This document shows, piece by piece, positions 52,640 to 61,386 of a stretch of 64,000 bases of DNA. Numbering within the stretch: position 1 is the stretch's first letter; the number at the start of each line of letters is the position of its first letter. This DNA is from Novosphingobium sp. ZN18A2 (GTDB lineage Bacteria > Pseudomonadota > Alphaproteobacteria > Sphingomonadales > Sphingomonadaceae): the NCBI RefSeq assembly GCF_036784765.1, contig NZ_CP136651.1:868001-932000 (forward strand). The letters are read 5' to 3'. Below the pieces are notes generated by a model. The model was not told the origin of the DNA. It searched no databases and saw only the letters and a list, made by a program, of their open reading frames with translations. The position numbers were made by a program, and so were the translations under genes.

Positions 52640-53521
52640 ATGGGCGCCCGCGATTTTCTGTTGATGGTCGTCGTCTGCGTCGTCTGGGGATTCAGCAACG
52701 TCCTGTCGAAAGTTGTGGTGGGGGAATGGGACGTCCCGCCGCTGTTCTTCGCCGCGATCCGGTTTGGACTGGTCGCCTTGCTGACGGCGCCCTGGCTGCT
52801 GCCGGTGCCGCGACCGGCATGGCGCATCGTTGCCGTGGGGCTGGCGATGGGCGCGGGCAGCTTTGCCCTGCTGTTCGTCGGCCTGAAGACGGCAACGCCT
52901 TCGGCTGCCGCAGTGGTCGTGCAGGCGGGGGTGCCGATTACCACGCTGCTTTCCGTGCTTGTGCTGGGCGAGCGTATTCACTGGCGCAGGGGACTTGGCA
53001 TCGCATTGACGCTGGCGGGCGTGCTGGTGGTGATCTGGAAGCCGGGATTTGCGCTGTCTACCGGCCTGCTTTTCATCCTGGCGTCTGCCTTCACCAGCTC
53101 CATCGGGGCGATCATGATGAAGCAGATGCCCGATATCGCACCGCTGCGCTTCCAGGCGTGGGTGGGCTTGTCCACAGCAGTGCCCTTGGCGGCAATTTCC
53201 TGGGTCATCGAAAGCGGCCAATGGCAGACCGCCCACGCGGCGGGGTGGCCGTTCGTTGCCGCCGTGGTTTTCTCGGCCGTTGTCGTCTCGATCGGAGCGC
53301 ACACGGCGTATTATGGATTGATCGCCCGGCATGAGGCCAACCTCCTGGCGCCGCTGACGCTGATGACGCCGCTGTCCACGATCGCGCTTGGCATCCTGAT
53401 CACCGGGGACCGGCTTGACGCGCACATGGTCGCGGGCGCGGTGCTGGCACTGGCCGGCGTGCTGATCGTGGCGGTCCGGCGCAGCAGCGCGCCAGTGGTC
53501 GAAGTCCAGGAACGCGCCTGA
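52640..53521 (+). CDS. EamA/DMT family transporter
   Basis: A 293-aa inner-membrane protein with ten transmembrane helices in two EamA repeats, of the drug/metabolite transporter superfamily. It starts VVCVVWGFSNVLSKVVVGEW. LKTATPSAAAVVVQAGVPITTLLSVLVLGERIHWRRGLGI is the end of the first repeat, and EANLLAPLTLMTPLSTIALGI is in the second. The substrate is unknown. It begins 10 bp after the methyltransferase gene. Confidence 0.9.
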   Translation: MGARDFLLMVVVCVVWGFSNVLSKVVVGEWDVPPLFFAAIRFGLVALLTAPWLLPVPRPAWRIVAVGLAMGAGSFALLFVGLKTATPSAAAVVVQAGVPITTLLSVLVLGERIHWRRGLGIALTLAGVLVVIWKPGFALSTGLLFILASAFTSSIGAIMMKQMPDIAPLRFQAWVGLSTAVPLAAISWVIESGQWQTAHAAGWPFVAAVVFSAVVVSIGAHTAYYGLIARHEANLLAPLTLMTPLSTIALGILITGDRLDAHMVAGAVLALAGVLIVAVRRSSAPVVEVQERA

Positions 53522-53591
53522 TCTAAGCCCCTGCAAGCGACCCAACGTCGCCAGCGGACTTGATGGCCCAACCCCTGCGAGGCGGGCCGGT

Positions 53592-53610
53592 GTGGCCGAA
53601 AAGCGCTCTA
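53592..53610. repeat. Lone terminus resembling the 272-bp element
   Basis: Read on the minus strand it begins TAGAGCGCTTTTCGGCC, close to the element end TAGAGCGTTTTCCGATC at 11973. It includes the stop codon of the HerA-like gene. No matching left end was found in the 53522-53591 gap, so it may be a decayed or solo end. Confidence 0.45.
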
Positions 53611-55089
53611 ATCCAGCGCCGCCGTTTGCAGGCCAAGGCCCGGCACGCCGACCGTGCGCCTTCCGCCGAAATCGGTGCGCACCACGATCAGCCCGTCACG
53701 TTCCATGTAATCGAGCAGGCGCCGGATGCGGCCGGGCGAGTGTGTACCGTAAAGCCGGCCAAGCACGTCGTCGTCCGGGCAGGGTTCGCCCTCGATGGCC
53801 GCGCGTCCGATGGCAAGGAACGGGGCAAGCATATCGTCGGGCACGTTGCGCGCGGCTTCCAGCAAGCTGGCCCAGCGTTCGTCGCCCGCATCTTCCATGC
53901 CGTTGAGCGCAAGCGCGAAAAGGCGGCGGAAGCGGACGGCGTCCAGACGCGGATCGCCGATCCGCTCCATCCGGCAGCGGACGGAGAAATCCTGCATCAG
54001 CGAAGACGTGGGCTGGAACGTGGCGTCGGGCTCATCCGCCATGGCGCGCAATATGCCAAGGAACACGGCTTCGCGCTCCGCGTCGTCGAGCGGGGGCGGT
54101 GCGGTGCGTTCGTCGCCATCGGGCGGTGCCACCGCATCGGGCAGCGAAAAGCTGGAGATCGTTTCCACCAGCCGCTCGCTCTCGTCGCTCGACGCGCGGC
54201 GCGGCGGGGGCGGGGCGGGAACCTGCTCGTCTTCCGCCCAATCGGCAAAGAGCATGGCCTTCATGTCCTCAGGGCTCGCGTCCGGCAGGGGGGCGAGCGC
54301 GGGCGCGGCGGTTTTCGCGCCGGTCTTTACCGGGCCGATCCGCACCGACACCGGCCGGCGGCTGATCGCCGGGCCAAGGCCCAGGAAATGGCCGCGCGCA
54401 AGATCGCGGATCTGTTCCGCCTGCCGCCGCTCCATGCCCAAAAGGTCGGCCGCGCGCACCATGTCGATGTCCAGGAAGGTGCGGCCCATCAGGAAGTTCG
54501 AGGCTTCCGCAGCCACGTTCTTGGCCAGCTTGGCAAGGCGCTGCGTCGCGATCACCCCGGCTAGTCCGCGCTTGCGACCCCGGCACATCAGGTTGGTCAT
54601 CGCCGCAAGGCTGAGGCGGCGAACTTCGTCGGAAACGTCGCCTGCCGCCGAAGGGGCGAACATCTGCGCTTCGTCCACCACGACCAGCGCGGGGAACCAC
54701 TGTTCGCGCGGGGCATCGAACAGCGTGCCCAGGAATTGCGCGGCGCAGCGCATCTGTCCTTCGATCTCCAGCCCGTCCAGCGCCAGGACAACCGAGGCGC
54801 GGTGCTGGCGGATGCGGGCGGCGAGGCGGGCGATGCCGTTCGCATCGTGTTCGGAACCGTCGATCACGACATGGCCGAAGGGCTCGGCCAGCGTCACGAA
54901 GTCGCCTTCCGGGTCGATCACGATCTGCTGGACCAGTCCCGCGCTCTCTTCCATCAGGCGACGCAGCAGGTGCGATTTTCCCGAACCGGAGTTGCCCTGC
55001 ACCAGCAATCGCGTGGCGAGAAGTTCCTCCACGTCTATCGCAACGGATTTTCCGCCCGTTTCCTCGCCGATGATCACGCTTGCGCCCAC
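53608..55089 (-). CDS. HerA-like ATP-binding protein (DUF87 type)
   Basis: A 493-aa FtsK/HerA-superfamily ATPase. Walker A GNSGSGKSHLLRRL is at residues 32-39. QIVIDPEGDFVTLA and VVVDEAQMFAP (Walker B) follow, then GLAGVIATQRLAKLAKNVAAEASNFLMGRT. A long acidic/Pro-rich linker and a winged-helix-like C-terminus (GRIRRLLDYMERDGLIVVR) complete it. HerA proteins usually act with NurA in DNA end processing, but no nurA is adjacent, so it may be an orphan ATPase. It is divergent from folB. Confidence 0.87.
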   Translation of the reverse strand: MGASVIIGEETGGKSVAIDVEELLATRLLVQGNSGSGKSHLLRRLMEESAGLVQQIVIDPEGDFVTLAEPFGHVVIDGSEHDANGIARLAARIRQHRASVVLALDGLEIEGQMRCAAQFLGTLFDAPREQWFPALVVVDEAQMFAPSAAGDVSDEVRRLSLAAMTNLMCRGRKRGLAGVIATQRLAKLAKNVAAEASNFLMGRTFLDIDMVRAADLLGMERRQAEQIRDLARGHFLGLGPAISRRPVSVRIGPVKTGAKTAAPALAPLPDASPEDMKAMLFADWAEDEQVPAPPPPRRASSDESERLVETISSFSLPDAVAPPDGDERTAPPPLDDAEREAVFLGILRAMADEPDATFQPTSSLMQDFSVRCRMERIGDPRLDAVRFRRLFALALNGMEDAGDERWASLLEAARNVPDDMLAPFLAIGRAAIEGEPCPDDDVLGRLYGTHSPGRIRRLLDYMERDGLIVVRTDFGGRRTVGVPGLGLQTAALD

Positions 55090-55245
55090 CCGGTTCGCTT
55101 AGGCAATCGGGTGCGGGGCGGACAAGGGCGGCGGGCTGCCGCGCTGGGGAAAAAGAAACGCGTGCAGAATGAAACCCGCGCCGGCGTGGACTTTTGGCCA
55201 TAGGCCTGCCAAGGCGCAACGCCTGATTGCTGCAGGAATATTGCC

Positions 55246-55620
55246 TTGGCCGACAGCCTGTTTCTCGAAGTCGCGAATATCGAATCCGATGTGCTTACCG
55301 GGATCTACTCGGAAGAAACCGGGCGTCCGCAGCCATTGCGCATCACGATCCGCGCCGAACTGAAGGCGCTGGACTTCTACGGGCCGGATAATCCGCTGGA
55401 TGACAGCAAGAATTATATGGACCTCAAGTGGTCGGCCACGGAAGGCCTGCCGCGCGGGGTGCATTTCAAGTTGATTGAGGCCGTGGCCGATCACATCTGC
55501 GCCACGCTTTTCGCGCAGGACACGCGCATCCTTTCCGTCGAGGTGAAGATCGTCAAGCTGGCGATCAGCGAACATGGAGAGGAAATCGGCATCACCATGA
55601 AGCGGGACCGCAAGGGGTGA
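55246..55620 (+). CDS. folB: Dihydroneopterin aldolase
   Basis: A folate-pathway aldolase (and epimerase) that forms 6-hydroxymethyl-dihydropterin. It is 124 aa. FLEVANIESDVLTGIYSEETG is the usual opening strand, and VADHICATLFAQDTRILSVEVKIVKLAI carries the C-terminal block. Start is TTG at 55246 with GCAGGAAT eight bases upstream. It overlaps the SDR gene by four bases. Confidence 0.9.
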   Translation: MADSLFLEVANIESDVLTGIYSEETGRPQPLRITIRAELKALDFYGPDNPLDDSKNYMDLKWSATEGLPRGVHFKLIEAVADHICATLFAQDTRILSVEVKIVKLAISEHGEEIGITMKRDRKG

Positions 55621-56381
55621 GCGCGGAACGTCCGCTTGCGCTGGTAACCGGCGGCTGGCGGCGCATCGGCGCGGCCATTGCCCGCACGCTGGCGGCGGAC
55701 GGATGGGATCTGGTGCTCCACGCACACCATTCCGACACGTTCGAGGACGGGTTGCAGGCGGCGCTTGAAGCGAGCGGCGCGACCGTTTTCCGCGTGATCG
55801 CCGATCTTGGTCACGCGCCCAGCGCAGAGGCGCTTCCGGCCAATGCCCGGCGGCTGGCGGGAAGGGCCGCCTCGCTGCTGGTGAACAATGCCTCGCTTTT
55901 TTCGGAAGATACGATCGGCACGGTAACCGCGGATGCGCTTGAAGGGCATTTTCACGTGAACCTTTTCGCCCCGGTCCTGATGGCCCGCGCCTTCGCGGCA
56001 GAGCTGGACGGCGGGAAGGGCGCCATCGTCAACGTGCTGGACCAGCGGGTGGCCAACCCGGTGCCGGACCAGACCAGCTATACCCTGTCCAAGCAGGCGC
56101 TCCATGCCGCCGTGCGCACGCTGGCGCGATCGCTGGCGCCGCGCATAAGGGTGAACGGTGTAGCCCCCGGCCTGACCTTGCCGACTGACGATTACGGCGA
56201 TGACCAGTGGGAACGACTGGCACGGCTGATGCCGCTCGATCGGCTGGCCGAACCGGGAGAGATCGCGGAAGCGGTGCGCTATCTCGCGCGGGCGGGCGCG
56301 GTTACGGGGCAGACGGTGTTCGTCGATGCGGGCGCGCATCTTGAGTCTTACCCGCGAGACTTCGTATATATGGAAACGTGA
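55617..56381 (+). CDS. SDR family oxidoreductase, FolM/pteridine reductase-like
   Basis: A 254-aa short-chain dehydrogenase. The NADP-binding motif is TGGWRRIG, and the Arg points to NADPH. NNASLF replaces the common NNAG. The catalytic YTLSKQALH gives YxxxK. TGxxRRIG with YTLSKQ resembles pteridine/dihydromonapterin reductases. Its place between folB and moaA supports a pterin substrate. The start is GTG overlapping folB (GTGA). It overlaps moaA likewise. Confidence 0.85.
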   Translation: MSAERPLALVTGGWRRIGAAIARTLAADGWDLVLHAHHSDTFEDGLQAALEASGATVFRVIADLGHAPSAEALPANARRLAGRAASLLVNNASLFSEDTIGTVTADALEGHFHVNLFAPVLMARAFAAELDGGKGAIVNVLDQRVANPVPDQTSYTLSKQALHAAVRTLARSLAPRIRVNGVAPGLTLPTDDYGDDQWERLARLMPLDRLAEPGEIAEAVRYLARAGAVTGQTVFVDAGAHLESYPRDFVYMET

Positions 56382-57400
56382 CCCAGTCCGCCCCGCCTCT
56401 TTCCGCCGCACCGCTTGTCGACCGGTTCGACCGGCGCATCACCTATCTTCGCCTGTCGGTGACAGACCGGTGTGACCTTCGCTGCGCCTATTGCATGCCA
56501 GAGCGGATGGAGTTCCTGCCGCGCGCGGAAGTCCTGACGCTTGAGGAAATGCACCGGCTGGCGCTCTCTTTCATCGATCGCGGTGTGACGAAGATCCGCC
56601 TGACCGGTGGCGAGCCGCTGGTGCGACGCGACATGATGCAGCTGGTAAGGGCGCTTGGTCGCAAACTGGGTGACGGGCTGGAAGAGCTGACGCTTACCAC
56701 CAATGCCACCCGGCTGGCGGAATTTGCCGACGATCTGCGCGCAGCCGGGGTGGAGCGGGTCAACATCTCGCTCGACACGCGCGACCCGAACCTTTTCCGC
56801 CAGCTTTCGCGACGCGCCGTGCTGCCGCAGGTGCTGGACGGGATTGCCGCCGCGCGTGAAGCGGGGCTTAAGGTGAAGATCAACACCGTCGCCCTGAAAG
56901 GGCTGAACGAAGCGGAAATCCCTTCGCTGGTCGAATGGGCGCACGGGCAGGGTTTCGACCTGACGCTGATAGAAGTCATGCCGCTGGGCGAAGTGGAGGG
57001 CGACAGGTTCGATCATTACCTCCCGCTCGACGCGGTGCGGCGCGATCTGGAAGGGCGCTGGTCGCTTGCCGATATCCCGCTGCGCACCGGCGGTCCTTCG
57101 CGCTATGTCCAGGTGGCCGAAACGGGCGGACGCATCGGCTTTATCACGCCGCTCACCGGGAATTTCTGCGCGGGCTGCAACCGCGTGCGGGTGACGGCGA
57201 CGGGCCAGCTTTTCATGTGCCTTGGCGGCGAAGGCCAGGTGGACCTGCGCGCGGCCTTGCGCTCGGCCGATCCCGACGCGGCGCTGGCGCAGGCGTTCGA
57301 GCGCGCGATGGGCGAAAAGCCCGAAAAGCACCACTTCGTTATCGATCGTCCCGGCGCGGCACCGGCGCTGGCGCGCCATATGTCGACCACCGGGGGCTGA
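56378..57400 (+). CDS. moaA: GTP 3',8-cyclase MoaA
   Basis: Radical SAM enzyme for the first step of molybdenum cofactor synthesis. It is 340 aa. The SAM cluster motif is CDLRCAYCMPE, and the second cluster lies in NFCAGCNRVRVTATGQLFMCLGG. The C-terminal GG (STTGG), needed for activity, is present. The start is GTG overlapping the SDR stop by four bases. moaD follows 8 bp later. Confidence 0.97.
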   Translation: MTQSAPPLSAAPLVDRFDRRITYLRLSVTDRCDLRCAYCMPERMEFLPRAEVLTLEEMHRLALSFIDRGVTKIRLTGGEPLVRRDMMQLVRALGRKLGDGLEELTLTTNATRLAEFADDLRAAGVERVNISLDTRDPNLFRQLSRRAVLPQVLDGIAAAREAGLKVKINTVALKGLNEAEIPSLVEWAHGQGFDLTLIEVMPLGEVEGDRFDHYLPLDAVRRDLEGRWSLADIPLRTGGPSRYVQVAETGGRIGFITPLTGNFCAGCNRVRVTATGQLFMCLGGEGQVDLRAALRSADPDAALAQAFERAMGEKPEKHHFVIDRPGAAPALARHMSTTGG

Positions 57401-57408
57401 CGCGCGCG

Positions 57409-57657
57409 ATGGCCGTAACCCTGCAGTTTCTCGGCCGGCTTGAGGATATGGCCGGCGCGCCGGAGTTGCACCTTGCGCTGGAACAGCCGCAGGCGCTGGA
57501 AGTGCTGGTGCGCCACCTGGATGCCGCGCTGGCCAACGCGGTCATGGTGCCGGAAGTGCGCGTGGCGATAAACGGTGCGCTGGTCGCTCATCCGTGGGAG
57601 ACACTGGTCGGTCCCGGCGACGAAGTGGCGTTCCTTCCTCCTGTCAGTGGCGGCTGA
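57409..57657 (+). CDS. moaD: Molybdopterin synthase sulfur carrier subunit MoaD
   Basis: An 82-aa ubiquitin-fold protein with the C-terminal PPVSGG that is thiocarboxylated to deliver sulfur to molybdopterin. VRVAINGALVAHPWETLVGPGDEVAFLPP is typical. The ATG at 57409 lies in a GC-rich context with little ribosome-binding sequence. It overlaps moaE by 11 bp if moaE starts at its first GTG. Confidence 0.93.
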   Translation: MAVTLQFLGRLEDMAGAPELHLALEQPQALEVLVRHLDAALANAVMVPEVRVAINGALVAHPWETLVGPGDEVAFLPPVSGG

Positions 57658-58117
57658 CGTGCGCGCGGACGTGCGGCTGGCCCTGGGCGCCTTCGATCCC
57701 GCGCAAGAGAGCGCGCGCTTTGCGGCGATCCATCCCGAGGCCGGGGGCGTGGTCAGCTTTCTCGGACAGGTTCGTGCGGAAGCCGGCGAAGATGCCGTGC
57801 TTGAGCTTGAATTGCGCCACTTCGATCCGCTGACGCTTCCCGGCATGGACGAACTTGCGCAAGAGGCGCTGGCGCGCTGGCCACTGGACGGACTGTTGGT
57901 GATCCACCGCAGCGGCACGATGGCGCCGGGCGACCCGATCGTGCTGGTCGCTGCAGCCGCGCGGCACAGGCGCGATGCCTTTGCCGCGGCGGACTTCGTG
58001 ATGGATCACCTGAAAAGCCGGGCGTGGTTCTGGAAGCGGGAGCGGACGGCCAAAGGCTGGCGCTGGATAGAACCGCGCGAAGAAGACCATGCCGACCTTG
58101 CGCGGTGGACGCGCTAG
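57647..58117 (+). CDS. moaE: Molybdopterin synthase catalytic subunit MoaE
   Basis: Catalytic partner of MoaD that converts cPMP to molybdopterin, about 156 aa. GGVVSFLGQVR, DGLLVIHRSGTMAPGDPIVLV and the active-site region MDHLKSRAWFWKRE (usually APFWKKE) are recognisable. The start may be GTG 57647 or GTG 57659. Both overlap or nearly touch moaD, so coupled translation is likely. Confidence 0.93.
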   Translation: MAADVRADVRLALGAFDPAQESARFAAIHPEAGGVVSFLGQVRAEAGEDAVLELELRHFDPLTLPGMDELAQEALARWPLDGLLVIHRSGTMAPGDPIVLVAAAARHRRDAFAAADFVMDHLKSRAWFWKRERTAKGWRWIEPREEDHADLARWTR

Positions 58118-58120
58118 ATA

Positions 58121-58645
58121 TCAGCCGGCGAGACGCGCGGCATAGGCGTTTATTGTTTCGCTTTCCTGGCGAACGAGGACCGAAACGTCCACGTGCGCGG
58201 CGCGAATCGCGGAAAGATCCGTCGATGACTGGCCGGCCGAAGCGAGATTGGCGGCGAGCATCATCGCATCGAGATCGGCAAGGATAACCGAAGTATCGTT
58301 GCGCGCCGATTCGAGGCTGGCGAGTGACAGCAACGCCACCGACCATGCCTCGGTGCCCGTGCCGGCGCCTCTGCCGCTTGCGGTAAACCGGTCGGCCGCC
58401 GCCTTGCGATCCAGGAAGCGCTGGTGCGCTTCCGCCGCGTTGCCGCGCAACAGTGCGAGCTTGCGCAAAAGCGTGGCGTCCGGCGGCACGGGTGTGGCCG
58501 TTGCGGCGGGTTCCGGCGCGACCGGCAGGGCCGCCGCATAGGCGCGCTCTGCAGGGCGGGTCGCAAGCGAGGGGTAGCCGCCTTGCGCGCCCGCGCACGC
58601 GGAGAGCAGGACAAGCGGCACGAGAACGGGCAATATGCGACGCAT
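58121..58645 (-). CDS. Hypothetical lipoprotein
   Basis: A 174-aa protein with a lipobox (VLLSACAG, Cys about residue 17). The mature part is Ala-rich, mostly helical, with a coiled-coil-like region (LRKLALLRGNAAEAHQRFLDRKAAADRF). I recognise no domain. It converges with moaE, leaving only 3 bp. ATGs at 58645, 58651 and 58657 are all in frame; 58645 gives the usual signal length. Confidence 0.75.
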   Translation of the reverse strand: MRRILPVLVPLVLLSACAGAQGGYPSLATRPAERAYAAALPVAPEPAATATPVPPDATLLRKLALLRGNAAEAHQRFLDRKAAADRFTASGRGAGTGTEAWSVALLSLASLESARNDTSVILADLDAMMLAANLASAGQSSTDLSAIRAAHVDVSVLVRQESETINAYAARLAG

Positions 58646-58740
58646 GGCCATCGCCATAGCACGCCGCGCGCGCGCCGCCAGCCCGTGCCAGGGCGCCCAT
58701 CCGGATTCGCCCCGATGACCGATTTTCGGGCGATCGCGCG

Positions 58741-58769
58741 TTGACAGGAGCGGCCCGTTCGATTATCGG
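58741..58769 (+). promoter_or_regulatory. Candidate rplU promoter
   Basis: A perfect TTGACA (58741-58746), a 17-bp spacer and TATCGG (58764-58769) lie about 145 bp before rplU. The long leader (255 bp between genes) may hold ribosomal-protein regulation, but I see no definite structure. Confidence 0.55.
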
Positions 58770-58912
58770 CGCGTCTCTTTCCGGCACCCTGCCTGTTGCG
58801 GGGTACTGGCGTGTTGCCCGATTTTCGCGCGATTCGCACTTGCGGCAAGCCGTAAGCGTGGAGCACCGGGGAAGGCAGGGCAGCCACACACGAGAAACGG
58901 ATAGCAGAAACC

Positions 58913-59290
58913 ATGTTCGCAATAGTGCGCACGGGCGGCAAGCAGTACCGGGTAGCCGCCGGAGACAAGATCGCGGTCGAAAAGCTGGCTGGCGAAGCCG
59001 GTGACAAGATCACGCTGGGCGATGTCCTCCTCGCGGGCGAAGGCGCCGACCTTGCCGACGCGGCGAAGGTTGTCGTTTCGGCCGAGATCATCGCGCAGGC
59101 GAAGAGCGAAAAGGTCGTGGTGTTCAAGAAGCGCCGCCGCCACAACTATCGCCGCAAGAACGGCCACCGCCAGCAGATGACCCTGCTGCGCATCCTGGCC
59201 GTGGGCGACGAGAAGAAGAAGGCAGCGCCGAAAAAGGCCGCCGCCAAGACCGACGAGGCCCCGGCTGCTGACGCCGGCGCGGCCGCCTGA
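58913..59290 (+). CDS. rplU: 50S ribosomal protein L21
   Basis: A 125-aa ribosomal protein bL21. [25 protein letters not shown] at the start and [20 protein letters not shown] later identify it. The C-terminal extension ([22 protein letters not shown]) is Ala/Lys-rich, as in several alphaproteobacteria. It is paired with rpmA after a 24-bp gap. Confidence 0.98.
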   Translation: MFAIVRTGGKQYRVAAGDKIAVEKLAGEAGDKITLGDVLLAGEGADLADAAKVVVSAEIIAQAKSEKVVVFKKRRRHNYRRKNGHRQQMTLLRILAVGDEKKKAAPKKAAAKTDEAPAADAGAAA

Positions 59291-59314
59291 ACGCAAGATT
59301 CGGAGTAGATCGAG

Positions 59315-59584
59315 ATGGCACACAAGAAAGCAGGCGGCTCCTCGCGTAATGGTCGCGATTCGGCAGGCCGTCGCCTTGGCGTGAAGAAGTTTGGCGGCGA
59401 ACAGGTCGTCGGCGGCAACATCATCGTGCGCCAGCGCGGGACCAAGGTGTATCCGGGCAACGGCGTCGGCATGGGCAAGGATCACACCCTGTTCGCGCTC
59501 ATCGAGGGTCGCGTCCGCTTCCACGCGGGCAAGCTCGGCCGCAAATACGTCTCGGTCGACATGGCAGCGGAAGCCGCCGAATAA
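59315..59584 (+). CDS. rpmA: 50S ribosomal protein L27
   Basis: An 89-aa ribosomal protein bL27. [16 protein letters not shown] followed by [13 protein letters not shown] is the diagnostic N-terminus, and no N-terminal cleavage peptide is present. [15 protein letters not shown] lies in the second half. A hairpin with a T-run (59654-59685) follows as terminator. Confidence 0.98.
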   Translation: MAHKKAGGSSRNGRDSAGRRLGVKKFGGEQVVGGNIIVRQRGTKVYPGNGVGMGKDHTLFALIEGRVRFHAGKLGRKYVSVDMAAEAAE

Positions 59585-59653
59585 CCGGATGGTCGATAAA
59601 GGGCCGTCCTTGATGGGATGGCCCCGCCGGACCCGCAACAGGACCGGCTGAAT

Positions 59654-59685
59654 GAGGGAGAGGGGCCGACCCGTCTCCCTCTTTT
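59654..59685 (+). terminator. Rho-independent terminator after rplU-rpmA
   Basis: GAGGGAGA and TCTCCCTC form a perfect 8-bp stem with a 12-nt loop, followed by TTTT. It lies 70 bp after the rpmA stop. Confidence 0.85.
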
Positions 59686-59811
59686 CGTATCTCCCTCGTC
59701 ACCCCGCCCGCCCGGCGCAGTTTGCGCACCGGTCGGCGAAAGACGAAACACTTCCGTCATAGCAGGGCGTTACAGGCGCATCTGCCATGCGGGGGCGAGA
59801 GGAGTTGAGCC

Positions 59812-60408
59812 GTGTTCATTCGCACCGAACGCCTGTTCCTGAGGCCGGGCTGGCCCGAAGACTGGACCGAGTTGCTGGGCCTGATTGCCGACGAAGGCAT
59901 CGTGCGCAACCTTGCGCGCGCGCCGTGGCCCTATCGGTCCGAACACGCCCGTGACTTTGCCCGCAAGGGGCAACATCCGCGCATGCCGCACTTCTTCGTC
60001 ACGCTTCCCGGCGCGGGCGGGTCGACGCTGATCGGCACCGCTGGCCTGGGCCAGGCGGAGGACGGTTCGGTGCAACTGGGTTACTGGATCGCGCGCGATC
60101 ACTGGAACCGGGGTTACGCGACAGAGGCCGCGCGCGCGGTGCTGAGCCTTGCGCGGACGCTGGGACATGGCCGCATCACGGCGCGGCACTTCCTTGACAA
60201 TCCCGCCTCCGGCCGTGTGCTGCGCAAGGCAGGCTTCGCGCCGACCGGCCGTGTGACTGCATCGAGCAGCCTTGCCCGGCGCGAGCCTGCGCTGGCGGCG
60301 CTTTATGTGGTGGACTTCGACGATGCAGGCGGCAGCGATACGCCGGGCGGCAGCAATGCGCCGGGCGGTGACGACGCGATGGCCGGCAAGGTTCGACGCG
60401 CCGCCTGA
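59812..60408 (+). CDS. GNAT family N-acetyltransferase, RimJ/RimL-like
   Basis: A 198-aa acetyltransferase. RTERLFLRPGWPEDWTELLG begins the RimJ/RimL-type fold, and YWIARDHWNRGYATEAARAVL is the CoA-binding block (RGYATEA). The substrate is unknown. The start is GTG at 59812 after GAGAGGAGTTGAGCC. The C-terminal tail has a Gly/Asp/Ser repeat (GGSDTPGGSNAPGGDD) encoded by short tandem DNA repeats and not part of the fold. Confidence 0.87.
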   Translation: MFIRTERLFLRPGWPEDWTELLGLIADEGIVRNLARAPWPYRSEHARDFARKGQHPRMPHFFVTLPGAGGSTLIGTAGLGQAEDGSVQLGYWIARDHWNRGYATEAARAVLSLARTLGHGRITARHFLDNPASGRVLRKAGFAPTGRVTASSSLARREPALAALYVVDFDDAGGSDTPGGSNAPGGDDAMAGKVRRAA

Positions 60409-60416
60409 CCGGCAAT

Positions 60417-60453
60417 GACCGGGGCCGCTCCCGGAAAGGAAGCGGCCCCGGTC
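60417..60453. terminator. Strong bidirectional hairpin between convergent genes
   Basis: GACCGGGGCCGCT and AGCGGCCCCGGTC form a perfect 13-bp stem with an 11-nt loop. It lies between the GNAT gene and the convergent metal-hydrolase gene and can serve both. Confidence 0.85.
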
Positions 60454-60479
60454 GTGATTTGCCCGTCAGGTCGGACCGA

Positions 60480-61379
60480 TCACGCCGGTTGCATCACCGC
60501 GTCGGGAAATTCGCTGTCGGCCTTGGCAATCAGGCCGCGGTCGTCGTGGTTCCACGGGTGGAAGCCGGGCATGAAATAGCTCAGCCACGCCGGGAACACG
60601 CGGCGCAGAACACCGGGCGTCACCAGCAGATAGCTTGCCAGCCGCCATTTCCACTTCGCGCCGGTCAGCCCGTCCTGCGCAAGCAGGTCCAGCGTGTCTT
60701 CCACGCGGTTGGTGAGGAAGTTCTTCGTCACCACCAGCATCATCAGCGACTTCACCTTCCACCGCTTCCAGCGGCTCCAGTCCTTCGTCGCGTGCAGCCA
60801 GGTGTCATAGGCGACTCCCTTGTGCTCGATCTCCTCGATCGCGTGCCAGCGCCACATCGCGGCGCTTTCCGGTTCGGCGCCGGCGAAGTGTTTCGGGTTC
60901 GCCAGGAACTCGTGCGCCATCATCGCGGTATAGTGTTCCAGCGCCATCGTCGCGGCAAGGTTGAGGATCGCCGGGCGGTCCTTGGTCAATGCCAGCATCT
61001 CGGCCACGCGCTGGTCGATCTTGTCGATGTCGTATCCCGCTTCACTCGCCGCGCGGTTGAAGGCGACGTGTTCGCGGGTGTGATTGATCTCCTGCTTCAC
61101 AAACGCGCGAATCTCTGCCTCAAGCTTCGGCGATGCACCTTCGCGATGCGCTTTCACCGCCTCGATGAAGAAAGCCTCGCCGCGCGGGAAGGTGGCGGAA
61201 AGCGCATTGTGCCACGCGGTTGCTACCGGATCGCCCGCCAGCCACCAGCGGCCGGGCTTGCGTTCGCGGCCGAAGCGGCGATCGCGCACGGTGATGGCAA
61301 GGTCAGCAGGCGTCGGCGCGGACTTGCCCGTGGTGGCCGCGCGTTCTAGGTCGGAAGAAAGATTTGCCGGTGCGTTCAT
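60480..61379 (-). CDS. Metal-dependent hydrolase (PF10118 type)
   Basis: A 299-aa predicted metal-dependent hydrolase of the PF10118 family, with E/H clusters typical of a diiron-like helical bundle: EINHTREHVAFN and AIEEIEHKGVAYDTW, plus NLAATMALEHYTAMMAHEFL. WWLAGDPVATAWHNALSATFPRGEAFFIEAVK is the family opening. The substrate is unknown. Start ATG 61379 is preferred because the likely promoter puts the transcript start at that codon; TTG 61385 is in frame two codons upstream. It is divergent from a TetR gene whose product probably regulates it. Confidence 0.86.
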   Translation of the reverse strand: MNAPANLSSDLERAATTGKSAPTPADLAITVRDRRFGRERKPGRWWLAGDPVATAWHNALSATFPRGEAFFIEAVKAHREGASPKLEAEIRAFVKQEINHTREHVAFNRAASEAGYDIDKIDQRVAEMLALTKDRPAILNLAATMALEHYTAMMAHEFLANPKHFAGAEPESAAMWRWHAIEEIEHKGVAYDTWLHATKDWSRWKRWKVKSLMMLVVTKNFLTNRVEDTLDLLAQDGLTGAKWKWRLASYLLVTPGVLRRVFPAWLSYFMPGFHPWNHDDRGLIAKADSEFPDAVMQPA

Positions 61380-61386
61380 GCCCAAC

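Noticed and set aside
53522..53607. A second full copy of the 272-bp element
   Set aside because: Only one end is similar. The 86-bp gap is too short and lacks the paired terminus and the inner hairpins.
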